Origin: Candidatus Anstonellales archaeon
GTDB taxonomy: Archaea > Micrarchaeota > Micrarchaeia > Anstonellales > CG1-02-47-40
Direction: 5' to 3'
Assembly (NCBI GenBank): GCA_038869735.1
Contig: JAWCQO010000001.1
Span: forward strand, 106,967 to 170,966
DNA: 64,000 nt
The notes beneath the pieces are model-generated. The model did not search any database and was not told where the DNA came from. It saw only the letters and a list, made by a program, of their open reading frames with translations. This document shows positions 48,990-57,363 of this stretch, in pieces (within the stretch, counting starts at the first letter, position 1; each line of letters opens with the position of its first letter). The translations under genes and the position numbers were made by a program.

Positions 48990-50108
48990 ATGAGTATGGA
49001 TGAGATAAAAGTAAGCGACCTACCAAAAGATATTATAGTTTCAAAGGAAGACGAGGAACTGTTGAAGTTTATAGAGCAGTCACGCCCAAAAATATATGTA
49101 ATTGGAACTGGGGGGAGTGGTTGCAACACCCTCAACAGGATGTATCAGCTTGGAATTGAAGGGGTGCGATTTGTTGCTCTCAACACAGATGTACAGCACC
49201 TCGTTAGAGTGCGTGCTGACAAAAAGATTCTTCTGGGGAAAAAAACTACTCGAGGGATGGGTGCAGGAAGCAATCCAAAAGTAGGAGAAGAAGCTACAAA
49301 AGAGAGTGAGGAGGAGGTGGCCGCAGCTATTGCTGACGCAAATTTGGTGTTCGTTACGTGTGGTCTTGGTGGGGGAACCGGAACTGGGTCTGCACATATC
49401 ATCGCAAAAAAAGCCCGTGATAATGGAGCTCTTGTAGTTTCAATAGTAACTCTTCCCTTTTCTTCGGAAGGGAAGCAGAGAATGGACAATGCCATCGAAG
49501 GATTGGAAAAACTAAGAAAAAATTCCGACACTGTTATTGTTATCCCAAATGATAAGCTTCTCGGAATTGCATCCGATCTTCCGCTTAATATGGCATTCAG
49601 AATTTCAGACGAAGTACTTGCCAGCTCAGTCAAGGGGATTGCTGAGCTTGTCACTAAAGCAGGGCTTGTCAATTTGGATTTTGCTGACCTTCGCACTATA
49701 CTTTCAAATGCAGGATGCGCTGTTGTAGGAATGGGAGAATCAACCATTGAAACCAAGGCTGACCAGCGGGCTATGCTAGCAGTTGAAACCGCACTCAACT
49801 CTCCCCTTCTTGATGTAAACATCTCTCAAGCCGATAAGGCTCTTATAAATGTGATTGGAGGGGAGGATATGACATTAAAGGAAGCTGAGCTTATAGTATC
49901 TGAAGTATCTAGGCGGATAAGTCCAACTTCACATATAATATGGGGAGCTCGCATTGAAAAAAGCTCAAAGAAGTCTTCTATAAGAGTATTGGTGGTCATT
50001 GCAGGAGCAAAGTTTCCAGATTATACATCAAAGAAAGTTGATGTTGAGACTCCCGAAGACAGGTTGAAGATGCAAGAGATGGAACTTGAACTTGACTTAA
50101 TAAACTAA
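48990..50108 (+). CDS. ftsZ1: Cell-division tubulin homologue FtsZ1
   Basis: 372 residues. GLGGGTGTGSAH is the tubulin signature; NTDVQHLV, TTRGMGAGSNP and the acidic C-terminal tail match archaeal FtsZ1. FtsZ1 organises the division ring assembled with FtsZ2, which is encoded at 10060. Its neighbours secE and spt5 are the normal companions of ftsZ1 in euryarchaea, which supports the call. ATG at 48990, with another at 48996 (MDEIK). Confidence 0.96.
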   Translation: MSMDEIKVSDLPKDIIVSKEDEELLKFIEQSRPKIYVIGTGGSGCNTLNRMYQLGIEGVRFVALNTDVQHLVRVRADKKILLGKKTTRGMGAGSNPKVGEEATKESEEEVAAAIADANLVFVTCGLGGGTGTGSAHIIAKKARDNGALVVSIVTLPFSSEGKQRMDNAIEGLEKLRKNSDTVIVIPNDKLLGIASDLPLNMAFRISDEVLASSVKGIAELVTKAGLVNLDFADLRTILSNAGCAVVGMGESTIETKADQRAMLAVETALNSPLLDVNISQADKALINVIGGEDMTLKEAELIVSEVSRRISPTSHIIWGARIEKSSKKSSIRVLVVIAGAKFPDYTSKKVDVETPEDRLKMQEMELELDLIN

Positions 50109-50188
50109 CTCGATTTAACAACTAAATAAGGACTAAATAGCTAAAAAGAGTTGTCAAAGATTCAAAGATGAAAGATGCGTGAGAGCCA

Positions 50189-50353
50189 ATGTTGAACATT
50201 CGGGAGTTTTTTAGCAGATGCGCACGCATTATGAATGTGTTCTCAAGACCAAAGAAGAAGGAATTTATAAAGATGGCTACAGTTACAGGATTAGGAATAA
50301 TAGTTATAGGATTAATTGGCCTCATCATTTCAGTTGTGTTTCATATTATATAA
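50189..50353 (+). CDS. secE: SecE/Sec61-gamma preprotein translocase subunit
   Basis: 54 residues: an amphipathic N-terminal helix (REFFSRCARIMNVFSRPKKK), then EFIKMATVTGLG and a single membrane helix (about 33-53). This is the pattern of archaeal SecE, which clamps SecY. It lies between ftsZ1 and spt5, the conserved archaeal order. The ATG at 50189 has GAGAG upstream. Confidence 0.9.
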   Translation: MLNIREFFSRCARIMNVFSRPKKKEFIKMATVTGLGIIVIGLIGLIISVVFHII

Positions 50354-50417
50354 AAAATTTTATAGATGTATAGAGGATAGTTAACATGAAAAATTGAAAA
50401 AGGAAGAGGAGAATGGC

Positions 50418-50867
50418 ATGCTTTATGTTTACCGGGTAACGGCTGGACAGGAGAAAGTAGTTGCAGAGATGCTCATAAAAAGGATAAAGAAGGAAGGCAT
50501 CCCAGTTTATGCAATTGCTGTTTTTGATGACCTTAAAGGATACTTGATTGTTGAGGCTGCTGATGAGGTTGCTGCACGCCAAGCAGCTATGAAGATATCA
50601 CACATCAAAGGCGTTTTGCAAAAGCAGATGGATTTTTCAGATATTGATGCGCTAATTGAAGCTTCTAAACCAGCAGTCATGACACTAAACATAGGCGACA
50701 TAGTTGAACTTGTGTCAGGTCCATTTAAAGGAGAAAAAGCAAAGGTAGTGAAAATTGAAGAGGGAAAGGATGAAGTTACTGTTGAGCTAACGGAAGTCGC
50801 TGTTCCCATTCCGGTTACAGTGAAGGCAGGTGTTCTGCGTGTCTACCAAAAAGTTGAGGATAGGTAG
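50418..50867 (+). CDS. spt5: Transcription elongation factor Spt5 (NusG)
   Basis: 149 residues: NGN domain (about 1-85; YRVTAGQEKVVAEML, IKGYLIVEA-type strand, HIKGV) and KOW domain (about 95-149; NIGDIVELVSGPFKGEKAKV). With Spt4 it binds the RNA-polymerase clamp and raises processivity. ATG at 50418 follows GGAAGAGGAG; a TTG 8 codons earlier is less likely. Confidence 0.95.
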   Translation: MLYVYRVTAGQEKVVAEMLIKRIKKEGIPVYAIAVFDDLKGYLIVEAADEVAARQAAMKISHIKGVLQKQMDFSDIDALIEASKPAVMTLNIGDIVELVSGPFKGEKAKVVKIEEGKDEVTVELTEVAVPIPVTVKAGVLRVYQKVEDR

Positions 50868-50898
50868 GCATAAAAGCAGACAAGAATCTTTCTTTTGA

Positions 50899-52539
50899 TT
50901 AATCTTTCTTTTTTCCAAAGACCTTGAAATAAAGTATCAGACCAACAAGAAGGATAGCTATCGGAAGTAGTAGCTCACTTTGAAAGTTCTTGTTTTCCTT
51001 CTCAACTGCTATATTGATGGATTTTGTTACATAGCCTGCTTTTGATATTGTAAGTGTCTTTGTACCGGATGAAGAGGATGATAGCAAAAGCGGACTTGAA
51101 CCTTTAATTTCTTGTCCTTCCCATGAGTAGTAAAAGTCACTTAGAGGATTATCGTACTCATCTGTGATATTCACATAAAAATGAGTTGACACTCTAACTT
51201 GGCTTGGGGCTGAAACATTTATCGGTTTGGGCATTGCAAAATTAGAACGATGGACTTTTATAGTGGTATAAAGACCTCTTTCTTCTCTCCCAGATTTATC
51301 TACAACCTTGCACACTATTGTAAATGGGCCTTGCAGAATTGGTCGGGGGTCAAAAAAATATGACCAACTGGCAGCTTCTTCTATATTTTTAGTGTCTAAG
51401 TTTGCCTTTTTCCATGGTCCTTCGTTTACACTTACATATACGTCTCTAACTCCGTTGGTTGCAAACGCTTTTCCAAAAATGCGCTGAAGAGCCATCCCGA
51501 TTTTTTCATCATTTTGTGGCTCCTCTATTGAACAAAAGGAATTAAGAGAGATTGAATGTAAGAATCCATCTCCTGTTGCAATTATGAGATTATAATTGGA
51601 GATTGCTGTATGCTGAATAAACTCTCCAAAGCGGATACTAGAAATAACTTTGCCCGAGACGGGGTTTAGGAAATATAGCTTTCCATCATTTGAGCCAACT
51701 AAAAGAAAGCCTGAGCTGAGTGTGGGTTTGGATTGTACTGCCCCTCCTACTTTTGTTATAAAAACCTCCTGACCGCTGCTTATGTTGACGCAATGCACTT
51801 TTCCGTCGTTCGTGCCAAAAAAGAGTAACTGCCCGTCTTTGAGAAATTCGCCTGCTGCAAGCGCTTGGAGAGGATATTGCCAAAGCTTCTTACCGCTTTC
51901 TAAGGAATAGAGGGTTAATGAATAGTCTGTTGTTGAAACTACGACACCAAGCTCAGTCAGCGTTAGGGATGTGGGCCATCCGCCAGATATGGGAACTCTC
52001 CAAAGAAGGGAGTTATTTGCGGTAGAGTATAGAGAAAGAGAAGACTCAGATGCAACAGCTAAATAACCACTCCAAAATGCTGTGCGAGAAACGCTTCCAT
52101 CAGTGTCATTTATGTGCGAAAAGAGTGAGCCTGAGCGCGGATTATAAAAAAAGATTCCATCATCTTTTTCGATAACAAGCGCATCGTTATGGATGAGGAG
52201 TCTTAGCGCATTTGAAATTGGAATGGTGTATTTTTCTTTTCCTGTTAGAGAATCAAGCGCGTATACGGCTGTAGCATCTGCCACAAATATAATATCTTTG
52301 TATGCAACAGGATTTGTAAGTGGGGTTGGAAAACTGAGCAAAAAAAACAGTGAGCCATCTTCTTTGTTTACTGAATAAAGCTCGTTTTTGATAGTTGTAA
52401 CGGAAATTGCACTTTCGCTAACATCTAATCCAATTGGCTCTGAGTGGAAGTTAAAAATCCAATTTGAAAGAGAAAACGAAAACGCTGCAAAAAGGACAAA
52501 CAGAAAGGGGATTATGAATGGTTTGCGCAAGCGTATCAA
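50899..52539 (-). CDS. PQQ-type beta-propeller surface protein
   Basis: 546 residues: an N-terminal signal or anchor helix, a propeller of PQQ-like repeats (about 40-320; each with a YALD..TGK or FLNPVSGK turn), a fibronectin/Ig-like C-terminal part (about 345-500), and a final membrane helix with tail KVFGKKKD. It resembles BamB-like or quinoprotein-related surface proteins; no PQQ dehydrogenase catalytic site is visible, so a structural or binding role is more likely. The start is TTG at 52539 overlapping the rpl11 stop (TTGA), or TTG 52530. Confidence 0.78.
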   Translation of the reverse strand: MIRLRKPFIIPFLFVLFAAFSFSLSNWIFNFHSEPIGLDVSESAISVTTIKNELYSVNKEDGSLFFLLSFPTPLTNPVAYKDIIFVADATAVYALDSLTGKEKYTIPISNALRLLIHNDALVIEKDDGIFFYNPRSGSLFSHINDTDGSVSRTAFWSGYLAVASESSLSLYSTANNSLLWRVPISGGWPTSLTLTELGVVVSTTDYSLTLYSLESGKKLWQYPLQALAAGEFLKDGQLLFFGTNDGKVHCVNISSGQEVFITKVGGAVQSKPTLSSGFLLVGSNDGKLYFLNPVSGKVISSIRFGEFIQHTAISNYNLIIATGDGFLHSISLNSFCSIEEPQNDEKIGMALQRIFGKAFATNGVRDVYVSVNEGPWKKANLDTKNIEEAASWSYFFDPRPILQGPFTIVCKVVDKSGREERGLYTTIKVHRSNFAMPKPINVSAPSQVRVSTHFYVNITDEYDNPLSDFYYSWEGQEIKGSSPLLLSSSSSGTKTLTISKAGYVTKSINIAVEKENKNFQSELLLPIAILLVGLILYFKVFGKKKD

Positions 52540-53006
52540 CCAAGCTTATTATCATGAAGGCCTGCGTTTATATCTTTAATCACTTCCTTTGCTGATTTAC
52601 CATCGCATGTAACTCCAAGTGAGACGCAAGTTCCCAATATTTCTTTTACCTTTGCTTTGAGGGATTTGGAGAGTGTCTCTTTCATTTTTGCAATTTTTAT
52701 GACCTGCTCAATTGTTATGTTGCCTGCTATCTGTCCTTTTTCTTTTCTTCCTTTTTCTATCTTGAGTTCTCCCTTTATTAGTTCTCCGGTTGGAGGAGAG
52801 CCCACAATTATCTCATAGCTTTTTGTTTTAGGGTCAACGACCACTTTTATTGGGACTTTTAAACCATCCAAGTGCTTTGTTTGCTCATTTATCTTCGCAA
52901 TAATTTGCGGTATGTTGACTCCGAGTGGCCCAAGTGCTGGTCCAAGAGGAGGACCTGCTGAAGCTCTTCCTCCTTCTACTATTGCTTCAATTGTCGCCTT
53001 TGACAT
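52536..53006 (-). CDS. rpl11: Ribosomal protein uL11
   Basis: 156 residues. The N-terminal GGRASAGPPLGPALGPLGVNIPQI is the L11 signature, and the C-terminal rRNA-binding domain (about 75-150) is complete. uL11 binds the GTPase-associated centre of 23S rRNA. In most archaea rpl11 follows spt5 on the same strand; here it is on the opposite strand, with the propeller-protein gene between. ATG at 53006; GAGGGGT lies nearby upstream. Confidence 0.96.
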   Translation of the reverse strand: MSKATIEAIVEGGRASAGPPLGPALGPLGVNIPQIIAKINEQTKHLDGLKVPIKVVVDPKTKSYEIIVGSPPTGELIKGELKIEKGRKEKGQIAGNITIEQVIKIAKMKETLSKSLKAKVKEILGTCVSLGVTCDGKSAKEVIKDINAGLHDNKLG

Positions 53007-53076
53007 ATAGATAAACCCCTCATAAAAGAGATAGAAATCCTCAGCTACAGATTTTATGTATATGAGCTACCCTATT

Positions 53077-53649
53077 TTAAATCTTTTTGGGTTTTTGGAT
53101 GGAGTCTAGCCACCATGACGAAGGAGAAGTTTTTGAGATGATATCAAAAATTTTCTTTGCCGACTCTGTTTTTAGTTTGCTTTTTGTATTTTCCATCCAT
53201 TTTTCTGTTGGATAACCAAACCACATGTATTCTCTTGCGCTTATTGCCATTTCAAGGTAGTCTGCATCCTTGGCTATTATTGCTGCGGGTTTGAGCCTCT
53301 CCTCGAAATTCTTCCACAAATCAAAAATTTTTTTTCCTATATTTCCAATGCGTCGAGTTTGGTGAAAGACAGCTTCTTTTTCGTTTGTTTTAGTGTAAAC
53401 TTTAGCAAGCGAGTGGAGATCACCAATTCTGCATTCTCCAATATCGTGAAAAATTAGCATTGCTGAAACCTCAGATGGGTTAGGGTATCCTTCAAGCTCT
53501 GCTAAGATGAAGCCTATTTGGGCTGCTCTTAGGCAGTGGTCTGCCACGCTTTCTGGGCGTTCAACTCCTGCAACTCGCCAGCCCTCCCGCTTTATTCTTT
53601 TGAGCATTGAAAGCTCGTAGATAAATTTGGCTATTTCTTTTTTGTCCGT
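53077..53649 (-). CDS. HD-domain nucleotidase (YfbR-like), probable ACG start
   Basis: 190 residues from the ACG at 53649. HD hydrolase of the YfbR/YGK1 type: SVADHCLRAAQ (first His), then FHDIGE (HD pair) and KDADYLEM (final Asp). Such enzymes remove phosphate from dNMPs. The first in-frame ATG (53607) would remove the conserved first helix KEIAKFIYELSMLKR. Upstream the frame has no ATG, GTG or TTG, but an ACG stands exactly 6 bases after AGGTGA, whose TGA is the stop of the antiporter gene. An ATA is also in frame. Confidence 0.82.
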   Translation of the reverse strand, partial: TDKKEIAKFIYELSMLKRIKREGWRVAGVERPESVADHCLRAAQIGFILAELEGYPNPSEVSAMLIFHDIGECRIGDLHSLAKVYTKTNEKEAVFHQTRRIGNIGKKIFDLWKNFEERLKPAAIIAKDADYLEMAISAREYMWFGYPTEKWMENTKSKLKTESAKKIFDIISKTSPSSWWLDSIQKPKKI

Positions 53650-53655
53650 GGCTGC

Positions 53656-55059
53656 TCACCTTTCTCTTCTTCTTTTTGAAAGAGCCATTTTTATTATTGG
53701 GGGAGTCAGAAATGCGGTCAAAAAAGACATTGAAGCAATGATAGTATACTCCTTTTGTGTAAGAATGCCAGCTGACAGGCCCATAAGCGCTATTATAAGA
53801 GCAATTTCCCCTCTGGGGCTCATCCCTATTCCTACAAGAAGGGAGTCGATTCCCTTAAGCCCAAGCATGAGGCTTGGAATTGTGCAACCAGCTATTTTCG
53901 TGATTATAGCAATGGAGGAGATTAGGAGGATGGGTATCAGCAGGTCGCTTATTCCTGAAAAGTCAATCAGCAGTCCCAAAGAAATGAAAAAGATTGGCAC
54001 AAATAAAAGTTCAAGTGGCAGTATAAATGAATGAATGTGCTTTACTATCTTGGAGTTGCCAAGAATTATTCCTGCAAGAAACGTCCCTACTATTCCGGAC
54101 AAACCTATAAACTCAGCGACGTAGGCATATAGCAGAAAAAAAACCATAACCGAAAGATAGGTTTTCTTTGGTAAAACATTCTCATCTCCGATGGTTAGAT
54201 CGATAAATTTAGCGACAAGAATCCTGCCAAGGTAGATTCCGCCAACCACAAAGATTAGGGCAGAAAAAAGGACACCTCCAAGAGGACTTATTGTTTCTAT
54301 ACTCAGAGTGGATGGAAAGTTTGTAACTATTGATAGGACAAGCAAACCGAGTATGTCGTCAATTACGGCTGCTCCTATTATTATTTTTGCAAATTCCTCT
54401 TTTAGCATGCCATATTCGGCAAGGAGAGCCACTGTAATTCCTACTGATGTTGCGGTGAGGGCAGCTCCGAGAAACATTGAATAAGAAAAGGAATGGCCGG
54501 TCATCTCCGCATATAGAAAACCAACAAAGAAAGGGAGAATAACGCCGCCAAGACCTACAAGGAGATTTTTTTTATTAAACACGCTTGATATTTCTGACTC
54601 AAGCCCAACTTTAAATAGAAGGATGAGGGCGCCGAGCTGGGCAACTACTTCAACTACCCCTTCTGGAGCTACCACATGAGGAATAGAAAAAGGGATGCGC
54701 AAATTTAAAGGAAAAAGCGAAAGAATGCTGTTTACAGTTTGAGCCATTGTTGGCCAGAAAAATGAAACAAAGCTAGGGGAAATTATTGCACCGACTAGCA
54801 TAAGAGCCATAACGGTTGGTTGGCGGAGGTAAAGCACTATGAACTCTGCAAGTATTGCTGCAAATAGCAAGAAAAGTAAGTCAAACCAAATGCGGGTTTC
54901 TTCCTCGATATCAGAAAAAAGGCTCGCTCGTATGGCTGAAAAGAAGAGGAGGGCAGTCAGTCCAAGGATTGTAGCAGGCAATACCCACTCAATCTTTTTT
55001 TTAATTTTTCCAGCAGAATAGAAATCCAACAGTTCAGGAATCTCTTTGAGAGTAGGCAT
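53656..55059 (-). CDS. CPA2-family cation/proton antiporter (KefB/NapA-like)
   Basis: 467 residues, about 12-13 membrane helices. The ion-binding helix has GAAVIDDILGL with the Asp pair typical of electrogenic CPA2 Na+/H+ antiporters; TATSVGITV precedes it. There is no cytoplasmic RCK/TrkA domain, so a NapA-like type is more likely than KefC. It exchanges Na+ or K+ for H+. ATG 55059 was chosen (GAGTGG a few bases upstream) over GTG 55068. It ends in RKRRRER-like basic residues and its TGA is part of the Shine-Dalgarno of the HD gene. Confidence 0.9.
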   Translation of the reverse strand: MPTLKEIPELLDFYSAGKIKKKIEWVLPATILGLTALLFFSAIRASLFSDIEEETRIWFDLLFLLFAAILAEFIVLYLRQPTVMALMLVGAIISPSFVSFFWPTMAQTVNSILSLFPLNLRIPFSIPHVVAPEGVVEVVAQLGALILLFKVGLESEISSVFNKKNLLVGLGGVILPFFVGFLYAEMTGHSFSYSMFLGAALTATSVGITVALLAEYGMLKEEFAKIIIGAAVIDDILGLLVLSIVTNFPSTLSIETISPLGGVLFSALIFVVGGIYLGRILVAKFIDLTIGDENVLPKKTYLSVMVFFLLYAYVAEFIGLSGIVGTFLAGIILGNSKIVKHIHSFILPLELLFVPIFFISLGLLIDFSGISDLLIPILLISSIAIITKIAGCTIPSLMLGLKGIDSLLVGIGMSPRGEIALIIALMGLSAGILTQKEYTIIASMSFLTAFLTPPIIKMALSKRRRER

Positions 55060-55339
55060 GATTACCACTCAATTAAACGTTCTCGATTTGACACTTTCCT
55101 TAAAAGTGACCACCTAGTCTCTACGCGTTGCGTACCCCATTTTTTCTGAAAGTTCTGCCCCAAAAGTATAAATTTTGGATTGTAAGCTATAGGCGTTATC
55201 TAAAACGCATACGGTCAGGAGTTTTCATGTTTACATTTTTCCGACTTTAGCTAACTAGCGAAAATGTTTGCCTTTAAAGTTTAAATATGTATTGCGATTA
55301 TAAAGAAAGCCTAAGTTATAGTTAGGAGGAGGTAAGTAT
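55060..55339. other. Intergenic region between antiporter and thioredoxin genes
   Basis: 280 bases between divergent genes. Visible: a palindrome CCAAAA-N7-TTTTGG enclosing TATAAA (about 55160-55180), which could be an operator; a second TATA (GTTTAAATATG, near 55280) correctly placed for thioredoxin; GCGTT/AACGC inverted repeat near 55190-55208; and a seven-codon ORF (55227-55250) with AGGAG before it. No known RNA gene recognised. Confidence 0.4.
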
Positions 55340-55657
55340 ATGTTGGAGCTCAATTTAGGAAACTTTGAAGTGGCAATTAAGAATTCAAAGGTTCCAGTAC
55401 TGGTAGATTTCTGGGCAGCCTGGTGTGGTCCGTGCAGAATGCTTGCACCTGTTTTTGAGAAAGTATCTCAAGATTATAGCGGCAAAGTTCAGTTTGCAAA
55501 GGTCAATGTAGATGAAAACCAAGAACTGGCTGAGGATTTTGGAATTATGGGCATACCCACGCTTATTTTGTTTGAAAACGGAAAAGAGAAGGCGAGGATT
55601 TCTGGTGCTCTTCCCGAGGATGAGCTAAAAGAGTGGATTAAAGAAAATTTAGGTTAG
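55340..55657 (+). CDS. trxA: Thioredoxin
   Basis: 105 residues, the standard thioredoxin length. The active site is WCGPC (28-32), with DFWAAWCGPCRMLAP flanks and the cis-Pro loop GIMGIPTL. It reduces protein disulfides in the cytoplasm. AGGAGGAGGT precedes the ATG at ideal spacing. HisRS follows 11 bases later, so the two are co-transcribed. Confidence 0.97.
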   Translation: MLELNLGNFEVAIKNSKVPVLVDFWAAWCGPCRMLAPVFEKVSQDYSGKVQFAKVNVDENQELAEDFGIMGIPTLILFENGKEKARISGALPEDELKEWIKENLG

Positions 55658-55667
55658 GTAGAATTAG

Positions 55668-56936
55668 ATGGTCAGTTTTGCACGGCCAAGAGGGATGAAG
55701 GACTTTTTTCCTTCAGAAATGAAAATCAGGGAACAAGTAATAGAGTCCATTAGAGAAACGTTTAGAACGTACGGCTATCTACCGTTTGACACGCCATCTG
55801 TGGAAAGATTGGATGTGCTGGAAAGAAAGGGAGGAGACGAGATAGAAGGACAGATTTTCAGAATTGAAGGAGACTTGGGACTGCGGTTTGATTTAACTGT
55901 GCCGCTTGCAAGAGTTTGTGGGGGCAATCAGTTCGTCCTACCATTTAAGCGTTATGCAATAGGGCCCGTGTGGAGAAGAGAGGAGCCGCAGAGAGGGAGG
56001 ATGAGAGAATTTTATCAAGCTGATATAGATATTGTAGGTTCTGCTCGCCCAGAATGCGAAGCTGAACTTCTTTCCTGCGCAAATGATTGCATAGAGAGGT
56101 TGGGGTTTCAAAAGCCAAGGATAAGAATCAATTCAAGAAAAGTATTGGATTCTCTGTGCAAAAAGTTTATGATTGAGGACAAAAAAAAGAGTTGTCTCCT
56201 TCGCATACTTGACAAAAAAAACAAAGTTTCGGATGATCAAATAAAAAAAGAAATGATTGACTGTGGAATTTCCCAAACTCAGGTTGAGAATATCCTCTCG
56301 TTTATTGGAGCAAAGATGAAAAACGAGGAAGCTCTCGAAGCTGTTAGGCAGGTCGTAAACGGAAAGGAAGTTGCAGACGAGATTGAGAGAGTGTTGGCGC
56401 TTTGTAAGGATTACGGAATCTCCCCGGCGATAGATCTCTCCCTCGTGAGGGGTCTTGCATACTATACAGGAATGGTGTTTGAAATGGAGCTTGGTAGAGA
56501 GATTGGCTCGGTTGCTGGCGGAGGACGGTACGACAATCTGGTGGGGTTATTTGGACGTAATCTCCCTGCTGTTGGAATTTCTCTTGGCGTTGAGAGGCTT
56601 TGTACGCTGCTTGAAGAAAAGAAAGGAAGAGACGAATCTGTCACATACGCAAAGGTATATGTCGCAGCTGTAAGAGAGGAGTTTTCTTCTTATGCACGAA
56701 AAGTTGCTGTTAAGTTGCGCAGAAACGGTATCCCGTGCGAAACTGACACAATGGGAAGAAATTTAGCACGACAGATTGAATATGCTAAAAAGCTCGGGAT
56801 TCCTTTTGTTATAATTGTTGGAGAGAAAGAGACGAAAGAGGATAAAGTCACTCTTCGGGAACTGGAAAGTGGAATGGAGAGAATGTTAAAAGTTGACGAT
56901 GTAGGAGATGCTATTGAGGAGAAAAATAACTCTTAA
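55668..56936 (+). CDS. hisS: Histidyl-tRNA synthetase
   Basis: 422 residues, class II. Motif 2 region: GPVWRREEPQRGRMREFYQ; histidine-binding segment GLAYYTGMVFEM; motif 3 AVGISLGVERL. The C-terminal anticodon-binding domain (about 325-415) is present. It pairs with the tRNA-His at 15288, which carries the G(-1):C73 identity pair. Its end overlaps the convergent scpB by 26 bases. Confidence 0.97.
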   Translation: MVSFARPRGMKDFFPSEMKIREQVIESIRETFRTYGYLPFDTPSVERLDVLERKGGDEIEGQIFRIEGDLGLRFDLTVPLARVCGGNQFVLPFKRYAIGPVWRREEPQRGRMREFYQADIDIVGSARPECEAELLSCANDCIERLGFQKPRIRINSRKVLDSLCKKFMIEDKKKSCLLRILDKKNKVSDDQIKKEMIDCGISQTQVENILSFIGAKMKNEEALEAVRQVVNGKEVADEIERVLALCKDYGISPAIDLSLVRGLAYYTGMVFEMELGREIGSVAGGGRYDNLVGLFGRNLPAVGISLGVERLCTLLEEKKGRDESVTYAKVYVAAVREEFSSYARKVAVKLRRNGIPCETDTMGRNLARQIEYAKKLGIPFVIIVGEKETKEDKVTLRELESGMERMLKVDDVGDAIEEKNNS

Positions 56937-57363
56937 ACTTTGGGGTTACATAAAGCGCTGTTGTTCTTCCTGCCTTCTTCTGAATAATAAAGCCCTTATC
57001 AACCAATTCTTTGCAGTCTTTATATATCTGGCTTCCCAAAATTCCAAATAATTTTCTTTTTGTGATTCCATTTTTGTTGTGTATGAGGGCAAGAGTTTTG
57101 AGAGCATGTTTTGATATTTCGAGCTCTTGAGCAAATGACCTCACCTTTGGAAAGTACTCCCCTTTTACTGCCATTGCATACTTTTCCCCTTCGTTTATTA
57201 TGCAAAGTGATGAAGAAGAGGACTGGTATTCACTTGCAAGCTCTTCTACAAGTGATTTTACAAAGCCTTTTGCAGGAGTTCCCAATAGTTTTGCAAGCTC
57301 GTCTAGGGAGAGGGCCCTTCCTGAAATGAAAAGCGCTGCCTCAATTATTCGTTTGCCTTCCAT
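56911..57363 (-). CDS. scpB: Segregation and condensation protein ScpB
   Basis: 150 residues with two winged helices (about 5-80 and 95-145), as in ScpB. RIIEAALFISGRALSLDELAKLLG at the start is typical. It dimerises and clamps the ScpA kleisin bound to SMC. The ATG at 57363 overlaps the scpA stop by 23 bases; a TTG at 57432 is in frame but less likely. No smc gene in this window. Confidence 0.85.
   Translation of the reverse strand: MEGKRIIEAALFISGRALSLDELAKLLGTPAKGFVKSLVEELASEYQSSSSSLCIINEGEKYAMAVKGEYFPKVRSFAQELEISKHALKTLALIHNKNGITKRKLFGILGSQIYKDCKELVDKGFIIQKKAGRTTALYVTPKFKSYFSPQ

Noticed and set aside
55100..55210. tRNA-like or snoRNA-like gene before trxA
   Set aside because: The short inverted repeats do not make a cloverleaf or a C/D fold.
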